Assembly: GCA_037013685.1 (NCBI GenBank)
Contig: CM072886.1
Location: forward strand, 89,268,422-89,332,421
DNA length: 64,000 nucleotides
Direction of reading: 5' to 3'
Origin: Acridotheres tristis
Taxonomy: Eukaryota; Chordata; Aves; Passeriformes; Sturnidae
Under the pieces are notes generated by a model that was not told the origin of the DNA, did not search any database, and was given only the letters and a program-made list of their open reading frames with translations. Shown in pieces: positions 12,501 through 27,001 of the stretch (its first letter is position 1; each line of letters begins with the position of its first letter). The position numbers and the translations under genes are program-made.

Positions 12501-15479
12501 AAAACAGCTGTCCCCTTTCCTGAACTTTTGTCAAAGTCTACCATTCCACTAAATACAAATTCATATTTGTTGCAATTGTTCTTCAAGTGCATCTAGAGAA
12601 ATTGAGAGAAAGCTAGTTTTGGATAAATGTCTCTCTAGTAGTACTTTTCCTTTTGCATGCACAAAGAAAGAATAGAACTCTTTCAGCTTCCTTTTTAGGA
12701 TTTGTTTTTGATAAGTAAAAAGGTTTCTGGTAGGAAACCACTCATTTGAATCAATCTCCTCAAAAAAATATAGGTATCAGGAGCTTCTCAGTCTCAGTTG
12801 AACCCAGAGTGTCTTCCACCAGTAAGCCCGTTTCCTCTTAACAATAGCTGATCTCAAGTACGGAATCCAAACTCCACAGTTTTTGTCTGAGACAGTTGCA
12901 ATATTTGTTTCTTTGCTCCTCTGCTTCTACAACTCAGTGTTTGTGCCTAAACTTTGGACACAGAATGCAAATATACTCACACTCAAAACATCCAGTTGTA
13001 TATCATACATTTAAAGGAAGCTGAAATTTTCACTAGAGCTTCATTTCCCACTTTGCATAATGTGTTGCTGATCTTTTGCCTCTGCTGTTTATTCTAAAAG
13101 TTCTCCTCTGAGGGGATGTAACGGGTGTGCTAGTGGCCTGGTGATGATGTCTGAGTTTCCACTGCAGGTTAACTCAGAATTAATTTTATGATCTCATTTC
13201 TTACCTTTTGTGCTGTTTTTGAAAGTGAGATAGGTGCATCAGAAATTCGCGATTTTTTGTTGGAATTTTAAAATTTTTTTCAGTACATGTAGATCTCTAG
13301 CCCACAGATTAGTTGGAACCATGACCTATATATAACCAAATAAATGTATCTGCCTAAGATGACAGATAGTCTGAAACACCTTTTTGAGAGGTGAATTGCA
13401 TCATTCATGACAAGGATCAAAATCCACTTCTTTGGCACCTCTCTACAAGTGAATGCTGTACATGTGACGATCTAAATCTAAACACCAAGGAGCTAAGGTG
13501 AAGAAAGTTTCCTGTTGCAGGCAAGGGGAGGAGAAACAGCTCATTTTCTTGAGAAGTGTAAATAAGAATGCTTTCACACTTTCTTTTCTGAGCAGGAAAG
13601 AGGTGTTCTCTGTTAATGTCCAAATCTTCCCTGAGACTGGTGTACTAGCTATTTTCAGTTTGATAAAATAGATTATCTACATTTCTGCAATGTTTCATAA
13701 GATAAATAAAAGTTCAGTTTCTCTCACACAGCCAAAATCACATTGAAATTCAATACATCTTTTTCCATTTTAATGTCTCTAAGATTTAGTAGAACATGTC
13801 TAATTCAGAAGTGTTACAATTTTTAAGAACAGTTAAACTTCTAGCTCAGTCCTCATAATGTATGAGGATTTTAAACAGAAAAACCATTAAGACTAATGGG
13901 ATTAATTCCCTAGGAGCAAGAGAAAAAAACTTCAAGAGCTTTCAGAAAATACCTTCTTCTTTCATAACGTAATTAAATTGTAGTTAAAGTTGCATTATAC
14001 ATTGCTAATTAAAGGGGAAAGCCATCATTATCATTACCAATTACTCTTTTAAATAATATTAATATGAAGAAAATACTTGCACTTCAATTTCCTTATACAA
14101 AGCATTTCAAACATGATTCTTTCAGGAGAGAGGAGGGCTGTAGGCACGATCCACTTCTCATACTGTGATCAGGGTAAGAACCAAGTCTTAAGATCATGAG
14201 TCAAAATCATGGAAACCACTTTAAGGGCAAGTATGGGATATGTTTCTGTCTCTGTTATTAAAAAAGAGTGATGTCTTACTTTTTGTTTTACAGCAGCCTA
14301 AGTTGCTCAAAATGTCTTTAAAGATTTGGGGGTCTACTTAAATTTTTGAAGGCTAGAGTGTGAACTCTTTTCAGGCAGGTGTTGCCTGCTGCTTACTGTT
14401 TACACTACAGCTGCTGTACTGTGAATTCAGGCAGAATACAAACAGCCCTTGAAACTTGCCCCAGACAAGTAGGTTCAGTTTGAGAGAGACACATCATCCT
14501 CTACAGGATACTCTGAAAAAGTTCCTTTGGGGACTTCGCTTTGGTCTGTATACACTTACAGGGATCAACTCAATGGCAATATCTGTAGCAGCCTCTACAG
14601 GGATACAAGCCAGAGGTGGGGGTGGTTTGGTCACTTGGAGTTCTGTACTGCCACTGACTATGGGAGCAATCTTCATGGTAAATAGTATTATGCCTTTAGT
14701 GGATTTATGGAACAGCTATTGCCTTGTTTCTGGACCTCATACAACTTTGTTTTTGGCTTTATGACCTGCTTAGTGCCATAGGAGTGTAGCTATTTGCTGA
14801 CTGCACTTCACTCTGTAACGAAGCTGGGGTGGGGACTAACCCATTAATTAAAGGAACATTAAGATTAAAACATTGCAAGCCATAGAATCTCATCAGGAAT
14901 CAGTGAAGAAAGGCTGGGTTACATTTACAATCATAAGCTATTTTCATTAGAAATTTCTGTCTATCAAAGCCAAATTTTTCACGTAAATGTATAAGATTTG
15001 GAGACATTTTGGTAAGGCAGATTATATGGGTGTTACATGGAATTTATGACCTGATAGGTAAAACTTCCTCTTTTCTGAGTCAGCCTGGTTGTTTTTGTTT
15101 CTTCAATTTTTTACCCATATCTGAGTTCAGACCCTGAATTGGTAAACTCCACCAGTACCAGGGAGAAAGAGGAAACAACAGCTAGGACTAATTTGCTTGC
15201 ATGGAAAGAAAGAGTGAAATTTCCCAGGCAACCAGACATGAATTAACACCTCTGTAGATTCAGTCTGGTGTGTTGGATTTCTCACTCAGGCTAGTGGGGT
15301 ATAGGTGCACCCTAAGGCTAGTGAGGGTGGGATGTGTGCTTTCCTAAAGCCTCAAAGCTGAAATAATTGATGTCTGTCTTAGTTATGTCGTGTGATTTTC
15401 ACCCTACATTTTACATTACTAATGTTTACCAGGATACTTTCAGTTTTCAGAGGCTTTAGCACTTCTATCTAGCTGTCAA
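6536..15479. other. long AT-rich intergenic stretch
   Basis: Nearly 9 kb without a recognisable gene. It holds an A-rich tract at 9084-9104, an A run near 11109, and many short chance frames (largest 102 codons at 14456-14764, plus). No RNA gene or clear repeat family was identified. Old decayed repeats cannot be excluded by eye. Confidence 0.5.
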
Positions 15480-15769
15480 TACAAGATGTGTCACACAGAA
15501 GGGGAGGCTGGTGCCCACAGTGCAGGACCAGCCATACACCTGAACTCCCCCAGGCTCAGCCAGTGGATCCAGGTGCCCTGTGGCAAGGGCAGCAGCCAGC
15601 TGTGAACAAAGTGGGAGCCAGCAGGGCAGGGAAAATTGCTTCTTCCCTCTCCTCAGCCATTTGTGACACCACAACTGAAGGGCTGGCTCCAAGCTGCCAC
15701 AAGACACTGGTGGGGCCAGCTGATGGGTCTCCAAAGAGAGTGGAGAAGGGATTGGAGTGCCCTTGGAAA
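15480..15769. repeat. GC-richer, repeat-like block, unclassified
   Basis: About 290 bases clearly richer in G and C than the flanks, with overlapping short open frames on both strands (up to 116 codons). It directly precedes a CR1-like segment and may be its 5' continuation, but I cannot match it to a known part of CR1. Confidence 0.3.
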
Positions 15770-16175
15770 GGCAGTAGCCATGGGGTTGGTGCCACTGAAC
15801 ATCTGGAGGAGGCAATGGAGTCCTTGATCCTCTAGTTTGCTGGTGGCACCAAACAGGAGGGACGGAAGCTGGTGCTCAGATTGCCTTTAGGAACTCAGGC
15901 AGGACAGGGAGGACTCCAAGACAGCTCCTGGGGCTGGTCCCCAGTGCTGCAGGGACACACTCAAGATTGTGTGGCAATAGGACAAGATTAGTGGTGCAGG
16001 GTGAGTTTCTGAGGCCTGGAAAAACGACCAGAGTGTCATTCCAGATGGGCAAAAGGGAGAGACGCAAAGTGCATCTCCACCAGCTATACTTCATAGATGA
16101 CTCAGCTCAGGAGGTTGGATTAAATGACCAGAAGTGGAATGGCAGGCATCATGAGGTCACCTCTCAACTTCCAGA
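15770..16175 (+). repeat. CR1-like LINE, strongly diverged
   Basis: 'agtttgctggtggcaccaaa' resembles the CR1 reverse-transcriptase stretch that encodes F-A-D-D-T-K, here with the DD codons changed. 'aggaggttggattaaatgacc' near 16109 resembles the CR1 3' end ('ggttggactagatgacc'). Order and orientation agree with one plus-strand copy carrying internal loss. Confidence 0.5.
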
Positions 16176-19100
16176 GGCCAGGAGTTTGTAAACTAGGACT
16201 GACCACGTTTCCTGTGTCTTGGAGACAGCCCAGGAGAGCTGTAGCTATGGGGCAGCTTCCCAGCTCTCCTTTCTCAGCTCTCCCTGGGCTCTGTGCTTTA
16301 GTGAAATGGGCAGAGAAGTTTAACTCCTAACACTTTGCCCTCGACCCATCTCTACTATGGTTTCATAATATGTGTCTCTGGTAGTATGTCTTATTTGGAG
16401 CTGATAATTCCTATGCAACTCAATTACGTCTCTATTTTCTGGTTTTGACCCCAACTGAGTTTCACCTGTATAATTTTGAAAGCAAAAATGTGACCTATCA
16501 TTAGATACAGAGAATAGGAAATGGGAAAAAGAGTTTTGGGGGAAGGATGCTGAATTCAGCTTTTGTTTGTGTTGAATTTAAGGGTTTTTCGGATAAAGAT
16601 GTGGAACTTGGGAAAAGACAGAACCATTGTTAGAGAAGAAAAATTATGAGAAAGTAATTTAAATGGGGGCCAAGAGAGGAAACCTGTGGGTGAGGATGGT
16701 ATATCACAAACTAGAAATTAAGATGTTGAAAGCAGTCATCATTGAAGATGTACAAATGAAAATGTGCACTAGAGAAGACTTTGCCTGACAGAGGAACTTG
16801 AATGTCTCTGACATTCAACTTCTATTCCCTTGTACAAATGCAGCAGTGGGACCTCTGTTTGTTATGTTTAGTCTCTATTGGTTTAAGTGGAAGTTAGTCC
16901 AGATTAAAGACAGGCTGAGGAATATAGGCTGTCTTGGAGATCACAGGCAGAGACATCACTTGGCTTAACTGGCTTTTGGGTGATGCTGGAGCAGAATTAC
17001 CACTTGTTAGAGTCACTGGTCTTTTATCTACGAATTTGTTCCTGATATTGTAGAGTCCTGAGCACCCATTAGAGTATGAAGAAAATTGACCCAGATCAAG
17101 AAGTTTTCTGAGGAATGTGTCTTTCTGGAAAATACAATTTGTACTATAAATTGCTTAAAAATGCCAGGTCCTTAAAAAAAAAAAAAAAAACCAAAACAAG
17201 GAAAAACAAAGACTCCTAGTTTTTAACTTTTCATTTGAAAAACATGGGTAATTTTCCAGAAATAATGTATCTTGATAGCCCATGAAACTAAAAAGATGGA
17301 ATTTATGCACATATACGGGATTGAAATTCAGTGCTGAGGAATAATGTTCTGCAATAGAGAAAATAAGAAAGAGCCTAGGAAGCAAATGCATACATTTAGC
17401 ATAATATGGTCTATATGTAATCTATATCCTAGTCACTTCTTCCTTAAGATTACAGACCTGAAATGTATATTCATAAGCTTTCAGACAGTGCCTAATACAG
17501 TCAGGTTACAAAGATACTCTGAGTATTACTGCAATGTAAATTTTAAATTGTACTGAGATAATGGTGTGAAAGGACAATTGGATTGAAACGTCAAATATAA
17601 AAAACCAGAAAAATACCAAACTCATGACTTTAAGCCTCCATGTACCTGTTTGGCCTGGCAGAGCAGGAAGAGTCTGCAGCTTCCTGAGTCCTGGTTTGCT
17701 GTGGTCTAGAAGGGGAAGTCAGGAGGTCTCCCAGCAAAGGCCACTGGAAAAAGGAGTATCTCTGCTCCATGACAGTGAGCTCACAGGGACCAGCAATGGG
17801 TGTGCTCTTTGTCTGGGGTTTTAACCCTGTGTTGCCAGTTCTGTAGGATGCTAGGTTGGGCACTCAGCATGTTGCTGCCTCACGCTTCTAAACCCAAGTG
17901 GCATTTAAGGCAAATACATCAAATAAGCAAACTCTGTGTTAAAGCATTAAACCTTGTGTAAAATATCCAAAAGAACTTAGTGAGAGACTGTTGGACTCTG
18001 ACAGCATGAGAGGTCTGGAAGTAGTTCAAATGAGGCAATTTCATGCATTATTTATAAATGCATTGTATCATCCTGATGGCAGATTCTGCCCAGTAACAAT
18101 GATGTTCAGAGGTGTGGTTGTTTGTATGTTTTTCAATTGCAATGTAGAACACTGTAGAACAAGTTCTAGAGCACTTCATTTTTCAGGACTTGAATAAGTA
18201 GTAATGAATCATATAAACTCATCAAGTACACTGGACTCAGCAAATAAACTTAGTATTTGTAAATCTAAATGAAGGAAAGTAAGGTCTTTTGTGAAATACT
18301 TGGGAATGAATCAAAGTATCTTTAAACTGTTCCAGTTTAATAATAGTCAGTATGAAGTTTGTGACTAAATGAAATGGAAACCAAATTATGGTTTTCAGGT
18401 TGTTGTCCAGATACAATCTAAAATTATATATTTGAGAGCTTCAAATACTTACCTGGGCTAAGAAAGTTATCAAATAAAAATAAAGACTGGATTTCCAAAC
18501 AGTTATTCCTTTGTACTTTGTTTTGTTTTTTTTTTTAATGTCTGTCATCTTAGCTAGACAACTCCCTTGACCAAGTATTGTAAATATCTAAATAAAATTG
18601 GATTTATATGAAATAAACATTCTCTTTCTTTGCTTCTTGTCACAATGTCACAAATCCAACCATGGCTTCACAAGCTTTGTTGAGAAAAGCAGTCACATTA
18701 ATGTAGTAACAGCAGCTATTCCTAGTAAGTCACATCACAGTTGTGGTATGTGCTTGAAAACTGAGCTGTTGAAACAATTTTGGTCCTAGTATTAATTTAA
18801 AAAGCCCTCCTAGCACATATCATTAAAAAGAAGTTTGGGAAGTTGCTTTGTAAGTAAGCCATTTAACCTGACCATTTGAAGTAGTCAGTGGCAGAATCTC
18901 CTCTCCCTTCCATTTCAAAGGATATAATCAAATGGATCTTTGTTCCCTCTTTTGCTCTGCAGGAAACATCTTTAACTACACCTGTAGTGCTGCCCATATA
19001 AATAGCACACATGCATATATTTATATATGTATTTGTATCTACATCTGTATATATGTATACATATATATATATAGATATATATACTCCCATGCAGAACAAA

Positions 19101-22100
19101 CCAGCAGTTAAATAATTCACAATATCCAAGTGAAGGAGCCCATTATGATTCTGAGATTTGACAAGTGACTTTTCAGGAGAGCACATAGTATTTTTCTCCT
19201 TTTCTTGAAAAAGCTCATAAATCCAAAGCAGAAATATTCACTATCTGTTTACATGAACATTCTTGTTTTCTCTAGTTATGAGGCTAATAAACCTGTCAGT
19301 TTAAGACAGATTGACTGATGGCCATGAACAAGCAGAAGGTTTCCCCAGCACACTAGAACTTTTGACCAGAGATCATAGGCAGAAGATCTCTGTCATTTCT
19401 GACTTCATGGAAGAACTATACTGCAAAGCAAGGTGTTTCTGCCTCCTGTGGAGCAGTTTGATTTCTACCCATGAGCTCATCTAAGGCTCAGTCTGTTTGT
19501 TTTCCCTTCTGGAGTTATTTATTTTTTTCTTAATGGCTTCCTTGGGGCAGCCATGCAGTGCTACAGGTTTTTTTACCCTTTTTTTTCCCTGACATGCTAA
19601 AAGTTTGCATTGCTAAAAATTACACATGCTATATTGGCCTTCATATTAATTGCTCCTTATCCATTAATACTAGTTGAACATAGTTATCCCTTTGCAAGTT
19701 AATGTGCTGCCTGTTAGCATCTGTCAAAGGGCTGCTGATGTAATGGGTATGTGTTTGACTTAAGTACCAATTGGCTTCGTTATTACTAGAAAAAAAATAA
19801 TAATAGTTACAGGTTACCCATATTCTCCCCTTCTAAGCAGGAAAAACAGTGTTACTGAAGAACAGCTGATTTTACCCCATCAATTCTATCAATTATGTGA
19901 AGAAAGGAATGGCAGATGTTGTGAGAGTAAGGAAAAAGTGCTGTTTTATTCCTTAATAGTCACTGAGAAGGATTTTGCATTTCATTTGAGCAGAAATTGA
20001 ATAATCTCAAGCTTTTGCAGCACACCAGAAAAAATGTATTTATCTAATTGTGTCTTTTGAACACAGCTCTGTAAAAACTCTGTGAACTGAAAAAAACTCT
20101 GAAAAATAACTTGTATTACATCATTTGACAGAGATAAATCTACTAACACTTTCTGCAATATCATAATTCTAATGAAATTTGAGGAGTATAGTTTTTACCC
20201 TCAAACTTATTAAAATTACAGGGAGACACAAAAGACAAATAAATCCAATGTAGAATGAAATATCTGAATTATATACCTGTTACTTCTTTTCATACAAACT
20301 ATATATAAAAAAATTAGTCAGCATATATGATAATAAAGATATTAAGAAAACTAAAGAGAAGCATAACATTTTTAAAGCAAAAGAAAACCGAATTATACAA
20401 CTGACCCTGACCATGTACTAGAGACAAATTCCTGCAAGAAGATACATGTTCTATTTGAAAAATTCTAAAGGAGTTCATTAAAAGATTAATGAGGGTTACT
20501 TTAATGAACTTTTCTAAGAAGAGATTAACAGTGGTAGCTTTTAGAAATACAATTTTCTTTGCCTGCAGCAGACACAGTGCCTGAGTATCATAAAGGAACA
20601 TTGAGCATAAGCTGTGACTTGTGACCAGTCCCTGAACTGTGCCTTCACTGACTGAGAGCCTAGATTTAACATCTTCCTTTTCCTATGCACTGCTGAAAAG
20701 GTGACCAAAATGCACAGTTCCTAATCTGAATTTGTTCTAGTATCCTCCACGGTTGAGAGATGATTGTGTTACATTGGCAATGGTTCCTTATATTTTCCTT
20801 TACCAGAAGTTGGAGCATAGACGCATTTGAGATGCGGGAAGGATTGTCTTCTACATCTGCCAATTCTAGTCCTCTTTTCCTTCAAGGATGCCACACACTA
20901 CTGGGCTGAGCAGTGAGTTGTGGAGAAGTTCAGTGCAATAGTGAACTCCCTGTGGAGTCAACTGCACTGTTTTCTAAGAAGATAAGATGATGTTAAAGGC
21001 TTAAGCCAAAGATTAAGTTCATCCTACATCTTTCACATTACAGCATTCTCTGTCTTCTTTCCTACCCACTTTTTCCTGCCCTGCTTTACACAGCCTTCTC
21101 CCTCTAAAAGCAGCTGCAGTGGCACAAGGAAGGGGCAATCTACTCTATTTTTTTCTGTTCTGCTGAGAGCAGCAGCAAAGGAAAGAGAATTGTAGGACTT
21201 TGTAGTTGAGGTAGTGGAAGAAAAGCATCTCCTGCACATTTTTCAGTGGGGCTGGTGAGTCTGAGTAAGTATGAAGATTTTAGGGCACAAGACATAGCAT
21301 ACCTGCCTTTTCAATAGTAATGTGTGATCTGCCTTCCTATATGAGAGGCAGAAAGCTGTGCTGGGCCATAACCATGAACTACAACACATATTGTCATGCC
21401 TCACAGTTTTGAGCAGATCAAAAGCCCTTTAGCACTACAGGATAAGCAGAAGGGCTGAATCTGCCTGAGAAAATAAATGCAAAGTGTGACTTGTTATATT
21501 GCTACACCATATCTGCAGTCTCAATCCTTGGTTCATATTAGATTTCTTTTTTACAAGCTTGACAGCAGTGATGAAAATTAAGATTGAATGTGGGAGAGGA
21601 GAGAAACCTGTATATAATAAGAATTTTAAAAGAGGAATATTGTGCAAGTTCCATATATCAAATACAGTAAAGTAAGACTAAAGTAAGAACATGGAGAAAG
21701 TAACAAAGCAGAACACAAAATGTAAAACCACAATATTTAAAATTGTCAAAAGCTATACTGCAGACAGCATGAGCACTTTATTACTGATAAATGTAATGGA
21801 GTCAAAAAGTCCAGCCGGCTTTTAAATGGAATGGCAAAGTTTTACTGTTATGGCATGGGAATATTATGGGTATGAGAGAAAGCAGGGTGGACCAGATACA
21901 GTGTTTGTTGTATATATATATTTAGGTTGAAAGTTCAAACAGCATTCACTGCTATTACATTTTGTTTACAATATTGCATAATAATATGACATCATCTCAA
22001 AACCATAATGTCATTACTGTCTGCCATAACTGAACTATAGCCAGGATCTAATCCAAAGTTCACTGAATATCAATAAAAAGACCTTCAATGACATCAGTTT

Positions 22101-22838
22101 GCTTAAGATCATTTAGGACAGAAATAAGTGGGCTGACTTATGCCTCTCCAGCCTCTAATAGCTTATCTAATTAATGCTTGTTTTGCTCGTTTGCAAAGAG
22201 GTGGTTGCAGCAGCTCAACGATAATCAGTGTGTCCTGTGCTGTGGAAACATATCTGGATATACCCAGCCCCTGCTACAATCCTGTGTTACTACTAAAAGA
22301 GCAAAAAAGCAACTAGGTCTTGTCTACTGAAGTATTGTCTACTGATGTACCACTAAACCAACTGTTGCAATCCCTGAACACGTTTGAATGGATTCTTCTT
22401 CAGTGTTTCCACATACCTTTGAGAGGACATACATAAACCTAAGGTGAAGCCAGTATTTGGACCCCTACTTGACTAATACCCAACTCCTGAAAAACACACT
22501 GGAGCCCAGGCTAAGACATTGGATGATATGCAGAGTGTGATTAGCTAAGTTCTAGCTTGAATTCTTGTTACTGACCTTTTCAGAGTATGAATGGACTGCA
22601 GATGAAGTGAGGTGTGTTCAACCCTAAACCACAATAACTTGCAGCACCATAATGAGACCAGCACTAAAAAGGCAACTCTGTTTGGGATGACTAATGAACT
22701 GAAACAAATACTGAAATACAAATTTTCATCCTAACCTGATTCAAGTTCTTTCAAAGCAACAGAAACTCAATCAAAAATAGGAGGAAATAGCATTGCATAA
22801 ATAAATGCTAAGTATTCAACATGAAACATTGGAAGTAA
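16176..22838. other. intergenic, nothing recognised except simple repeats
   Basis: No gene seen. It contains an A17 run at 17174-17190, a T run at 18526-18536 and a TA-rich microsatellite at 19013-19084. Open frames are up to 107 codons; the longest (18863-19186, minus) is partly made of the TA repeat, so it is not coding. Confidence 0.55.
19013..19084. repeat. TA/TATG-rich microsatellite
   Basis: About 70 bases of interrupted (TA)n and (TATG)n. The purest part is the 'catatatatatatatag' stretch near 19060-19074. Confidence 0.8.
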
Positions 22839-23385
22839 CCATAGAACAACAAAATCATTTAGGTTGAAAAGAACCTGAAAGATCAAATCCCACTGTTAAC
22901 CCAGCACTGTCAAGTCCACCACTAGCCCATGTCCAGAAGTGCCACATCCACATGTCTTTAGAACACTTCTGTTTCTCTCTCTCTTTAGAACACTTTCTTT
23001 TCTCTCTCTTAGGGGTGGTGACTTCCCTGGGCAGCCTTTCCAGTGCTAGACCACCCTTTTGGTGAAGGAATTTTTCCTAGTATCCAATTTAAACCTTTCC
23101 TGGTACAGTTTGAGGTAATTTCTTCTTGTGCTATTGCAGTTTCTTTGGAGAAAAGGCTGACCCCCACCTGGCTACACCCTCCTTTCAGGTGGTTGTAGAG
23201 AATGATAAGGTCCCCCTTGAGCCTCCTCTTCTCCGAGCTAACACCCCCAGCTCCCTCAGCCACTTCTCATCAGACTTGTGCTCCAGACCCTTCCCCAACT
23301 CCACTGCCCTTCTCTGGACATGCTACAGCACCTCAGTGTCCTTGGTGTAGTGAAGGGCCCAAAATAGAACATAGGATTCCAGCTG
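22839..23385 (-). repeat. CR1 LINE 3' portion, antisense
   Basis: On the plus strand the copy begins with the reverse complement of the CR1 3' tail ('catagaac... aaaatcatttaggttg'), then the conserved 'ccagtgctagaccaccc' region, 'ggttgtagagaatgataagg' and 'gagcctcctcttctccgagc', up to 'ggattccagctgtgc'. The sense strand is minus. It is 5'-truncated. A local duplication of about 27 bases interrupts it at 22955-23010. Confidence 0.9.
22955..23010. repeat. imperfect tandem duplication inside CR1
   Basis: Two adjacent copies of 'tctttagaacact' followed by a CT-rich tail (first from about 22955, second from about 22982). It replaces the single short segment expected in a CR1 3' end. Confidence 0.7.
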
Positions 23386-26300
23386 TGCAAAATCCTTCAA
23401 CAGCGATTTGGACAAAGCCACTCTGCTTAGGGGAAGAAGAGAGAGTCATCTGGAGATGAAGCACGTTCTGTCATCTGCCCTCATGCAGCCAAAGAGTGAT
23501 CCTTGGCCGTGTTTTAAAACATATATCCCCTAAGAATACCAGATTTATCAAAGAAAAATCTATATGAATAGGTCAGCTGTTTGTAACCTTCAAGAAATGA
23601 ACTTTATGCTGCGGTTGTCAATGTAGCAGAGACTGTATAATGATTAAGAACATAGAGAAAGCTTTCTTGCTTGCCTACATTAGATTTATTCTACTGCTAT
23701 GCCATTATGCACATAAGTCTTAGAAATGAGAATTGTGTAAAACTGGTTGAAAACGAGAGCTCAGCAACGCTGTCAGAAAGTTCTCACCACTGCACAGACA
23801 TGCACCTTCCAATTGCCTCCAGAAAAGGTTATTACATTTACTGTCATATGGAATGAAAAGCAAGCAGCAGCACTTTAAAATGTTCATATAGGATATTCTT
23901 GGGCAGGAAATGCATGAGGTCTGGCTGTACTTTTAAAGACAAAAGTGCACTCACAAAGAGCTGTCAGTAAGAAAGCCTTGAAAGCATGTGCAAATATGTG
24001 TGACTGGCACATTTTGAGAGATTAGATTCAATATTCTCTTAAATGAGACACTTGGTGTTAGACCTCAGACTGAAATCTACACTGCTACACCAAACTGTGG
24101 ATTTGCATATACTTTAAGGTTAAAAAAAAAAGTTTTTTTAAGGAGCTTTGGAATTTCCCATTTGCCATCACCGAAAGAAGGAAGGAGTTGAAAGTGTGGC
24201 TACATTTGTCCCTTGAAGTGTTGTAAGAATTGTTTCATCAGTTTCTTCACACTATCTGTCCTGTTTTCTCTCTAGTCATGTAGAAACAAAATATTCTCCA
24301 TGTCCATTAAAAACATTCTAACGTGTGTAAACACTAGCAGGGATCTAATTACCTAATCTGGGAGTCCAGCATGCTGTGAGTTTTAATAAAGCTGGTATAA
24401 CTGGAGACTTAGTTCTCTCAAGTGTATAATCTTTTCCTTCTAAATTGTTAATAATGACATCTTTATTGTGAAGGTCTCCCTTCTTCAAAGTCCCACTGCT
24501 GTTCTCTACAGATCTGAAGTATTTGGTGCTACTTTTCCTACAGCAGCACTTTTGGAGGTGGAAAGGCATGTGGTCTGTAAGAGAGCCAGTCTTATCTGAA
24601 AGGCTCAGGACTTGCTGCCCAACATAATGATGGCTGGACATTGCTTGCTAACATACCTAATTTGCAGCTAGAATAATGGGTAAGGTCCTCACTTTCACTT
24701 GCTATATTTTTTCTCCTTGAAGTGATAAGGGTATCTAAGAGCAGGGCCAGAAGTCACTTCTAGCTGGAAGGAAACAGAGAAGTCTTTTAAGATGCACCAG
24801 CCTCGGCTTTTAGCTACCCAGTGCTGGACTACAGGGATTTAGGGTTTCATTGACCCCAAATATGTTAGGCCTAATGTGAAGAGCGTAAGCCCTTTCTACA
24901 AGAAAAAAAGAAAGTGCAGAACAACCTTTCAGTTCAGAGGGCTGTAAACAGAGGGTGTTTTCCATTCTCTTTATAATCCTGGAGGAATGCCAAAAATGCA
25001 ATGGTCCGCAGAAGAGAGATGGAAGACCAGAATCCAGTGCTCTGCTCTGGCTGAGAGCAGGTAACTTGTCTTTTCTACAGCTGGAATGTTCTCCTTGGCC
25101 AGGATGTGTGTAATTGCTCAGTGCAAATTTAAACAGTGAGAAACAAAATGGAGCAAGAAGGTCCCATCCTAGAGCAGTTTGTAGTAAGGTTGCAGAGCTA
25201 CACTGCATGGGAGATTGTGTGGAAAACCCTGACTCCCCGAGCAGCGTTCTAGATATCAGGATGGGTCTGCATTGCTTCAGTTTTGTCCACAGATGTAAGG
25301 TCTGTTTTCTAAAATGTATGTGGAGAATGTGTGGGATTCTGAGTTACTTTTATTTCCAGCTGGTTAGTCCCCTACGTATATGCCTGACAACACCTTGCTG
25401 TTACCATCTGCTCTGATTCCAACTCTAAAGTTCTTGTATCCCTTTCCAACCCCTCTGGCTATCAGAAGCCATATCAGTCTGTACCACTCTGCAGTGCATC
25501 CACCAAATCCTGTTTTCCAACTGCATGCTACTACTTCACCATTTCCAAGCCCCATTATAATATAGGTCCTTTATTATTCTTTACCACATATTCCTACCTT
25601 CATAGCCTCCTCTTTCATTTTGCACATCCAAAACTTCTTTCTTTACTCTCCCCACCTTCCTCCCGTGTGCCAGGAAGCCTGCTCTCTTCATTTCAAGCTT
25701 CCTGCCCCATTACTCCATGCAGAAGTACAGGTATCAGTAGAGAGACAGTTGCTGCAGGGAGTTTTGCTGATGTTTGTGGGAATTGGCAGCTGCTGTACTT
25801 GAGAGGGAAGATTACAGATTCAGGAATACCTTGCTGAAGGATAAGAAATTATTATGCATCAATTGCTCCATAACAGTGGCCTCGGTCCACATTATTTCCT
25901 CATAGTAAACCAGAGATGTTTTGTCTCTTTGTAAAAGCATATCACATCTACTCTAGGGTAGGAATGTGCCCCAGGGCAGTTACCAGGATAAATTTTCTTC
26001 ATATGTCCACACAGCTTTCTTTATTGTCAACCCAAATTATCATGCACCACGTGACTGGGAAACTGGTAATATCAGGCACTACTTGATCTTAGTGCTCCAA
26101 TTCTTCTCCTCCTCTGCCCATTACCAGGACTGGGGTCAAGAGTTGAAACTAGAACAATTTGCAGAGAATAAAACAGTTCCAACAATCAAAAGAATGGATT
26201 ATGACTAAGGAGTGAAATGGAAAAAAAAAGGCTTAGCAGCATGTGAAATAGTTTGCCGTGTGGATGTAAATTGCCAGCGTAGCTGTACACTTAAGTGTAA

Positions 26301-27001
26301 TTCTGGTACTAATTGCCAGCTGAGCCCTGAGAAGCTACAGTCTTTACTTAGGCAGCTGAAATGGCAGTCAGATGCAACTTGTGCATCTAGGCAATAAAAT
26401 TTAAATTCTGAATGTCATGACTATTAGAAAGAAAAACACCCCGAACCTGGAAATGTGTATAAAATTTCTCTCTGCAATGAAATCCACTAGAGAAAAATTA
26501 ATTGTAATGTGATTTTCTTGCACCAGCTATTGATACTGATCCAGAATAGAAATATGAATATTTTTTCTATTATTTTATTTACTAGTTCTAGCCTGCATGC
26601 CCTATTCTCACCACTGGTGTTGTGAAATAATTGGTTGCAGTTAAAATTTAACCTCAGATATCAATAATCTTTACATACTTTTTATTGATTTCATATTACA
26701 TTCTCATTTCTTAAGATGAACACTGTCTTAGTAGGTAAGCAAAATATGTACAACTTGCATGTGGTTAGGAGAATATAATTATCTTCCTGAACATAAAGTA
26801 TGTTTGTGTTGTTATGTGTCAGTTCACAAAAGGTATGATACCCATATACATTTTCAGAATAAATTACTTTCTTTCAGGTATGACGAGGAGGAGATTCTTC
26901 ATAATCTTACAAAGTTGTGTCAGTCCACAGAAGGTTTTATAACAGTTTCTTCCACTGAAAGTAGAGATAATTGACATTTCGTATAAAAGTGGATAAAAGG
27001 C
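23386..27001. other. intergenic, nothing recognised
   Basis: No gene or named repeat. The longest frame is 132 codons (24810-25208, minus); it overlaps a plus frame and matches no family I know. Confidence 0.5.

Noticed and set aside
14456..14764. 102-codon plus-strand frame with hydrophobic segments
   Set aside because: Overlaps an open minus frame, no homologue recognised, no promoter or splice context.
18863..19186. 107-codon minus-strand frame with an I-Y-I-Y-I-Y run
   Set aside because: The repeated residues come from the TA microsatellite.
22962..23010. Possible CRISPR-like or satellite repeat
   Set aside because: Only two imperfect copies inside a CR1 element; explained by slippage.
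24810..25208. 132-codon minus-strand frame
   Set aside because: No recognisable family; Ser/Leu/Cys-rich composition typical of chance frames.
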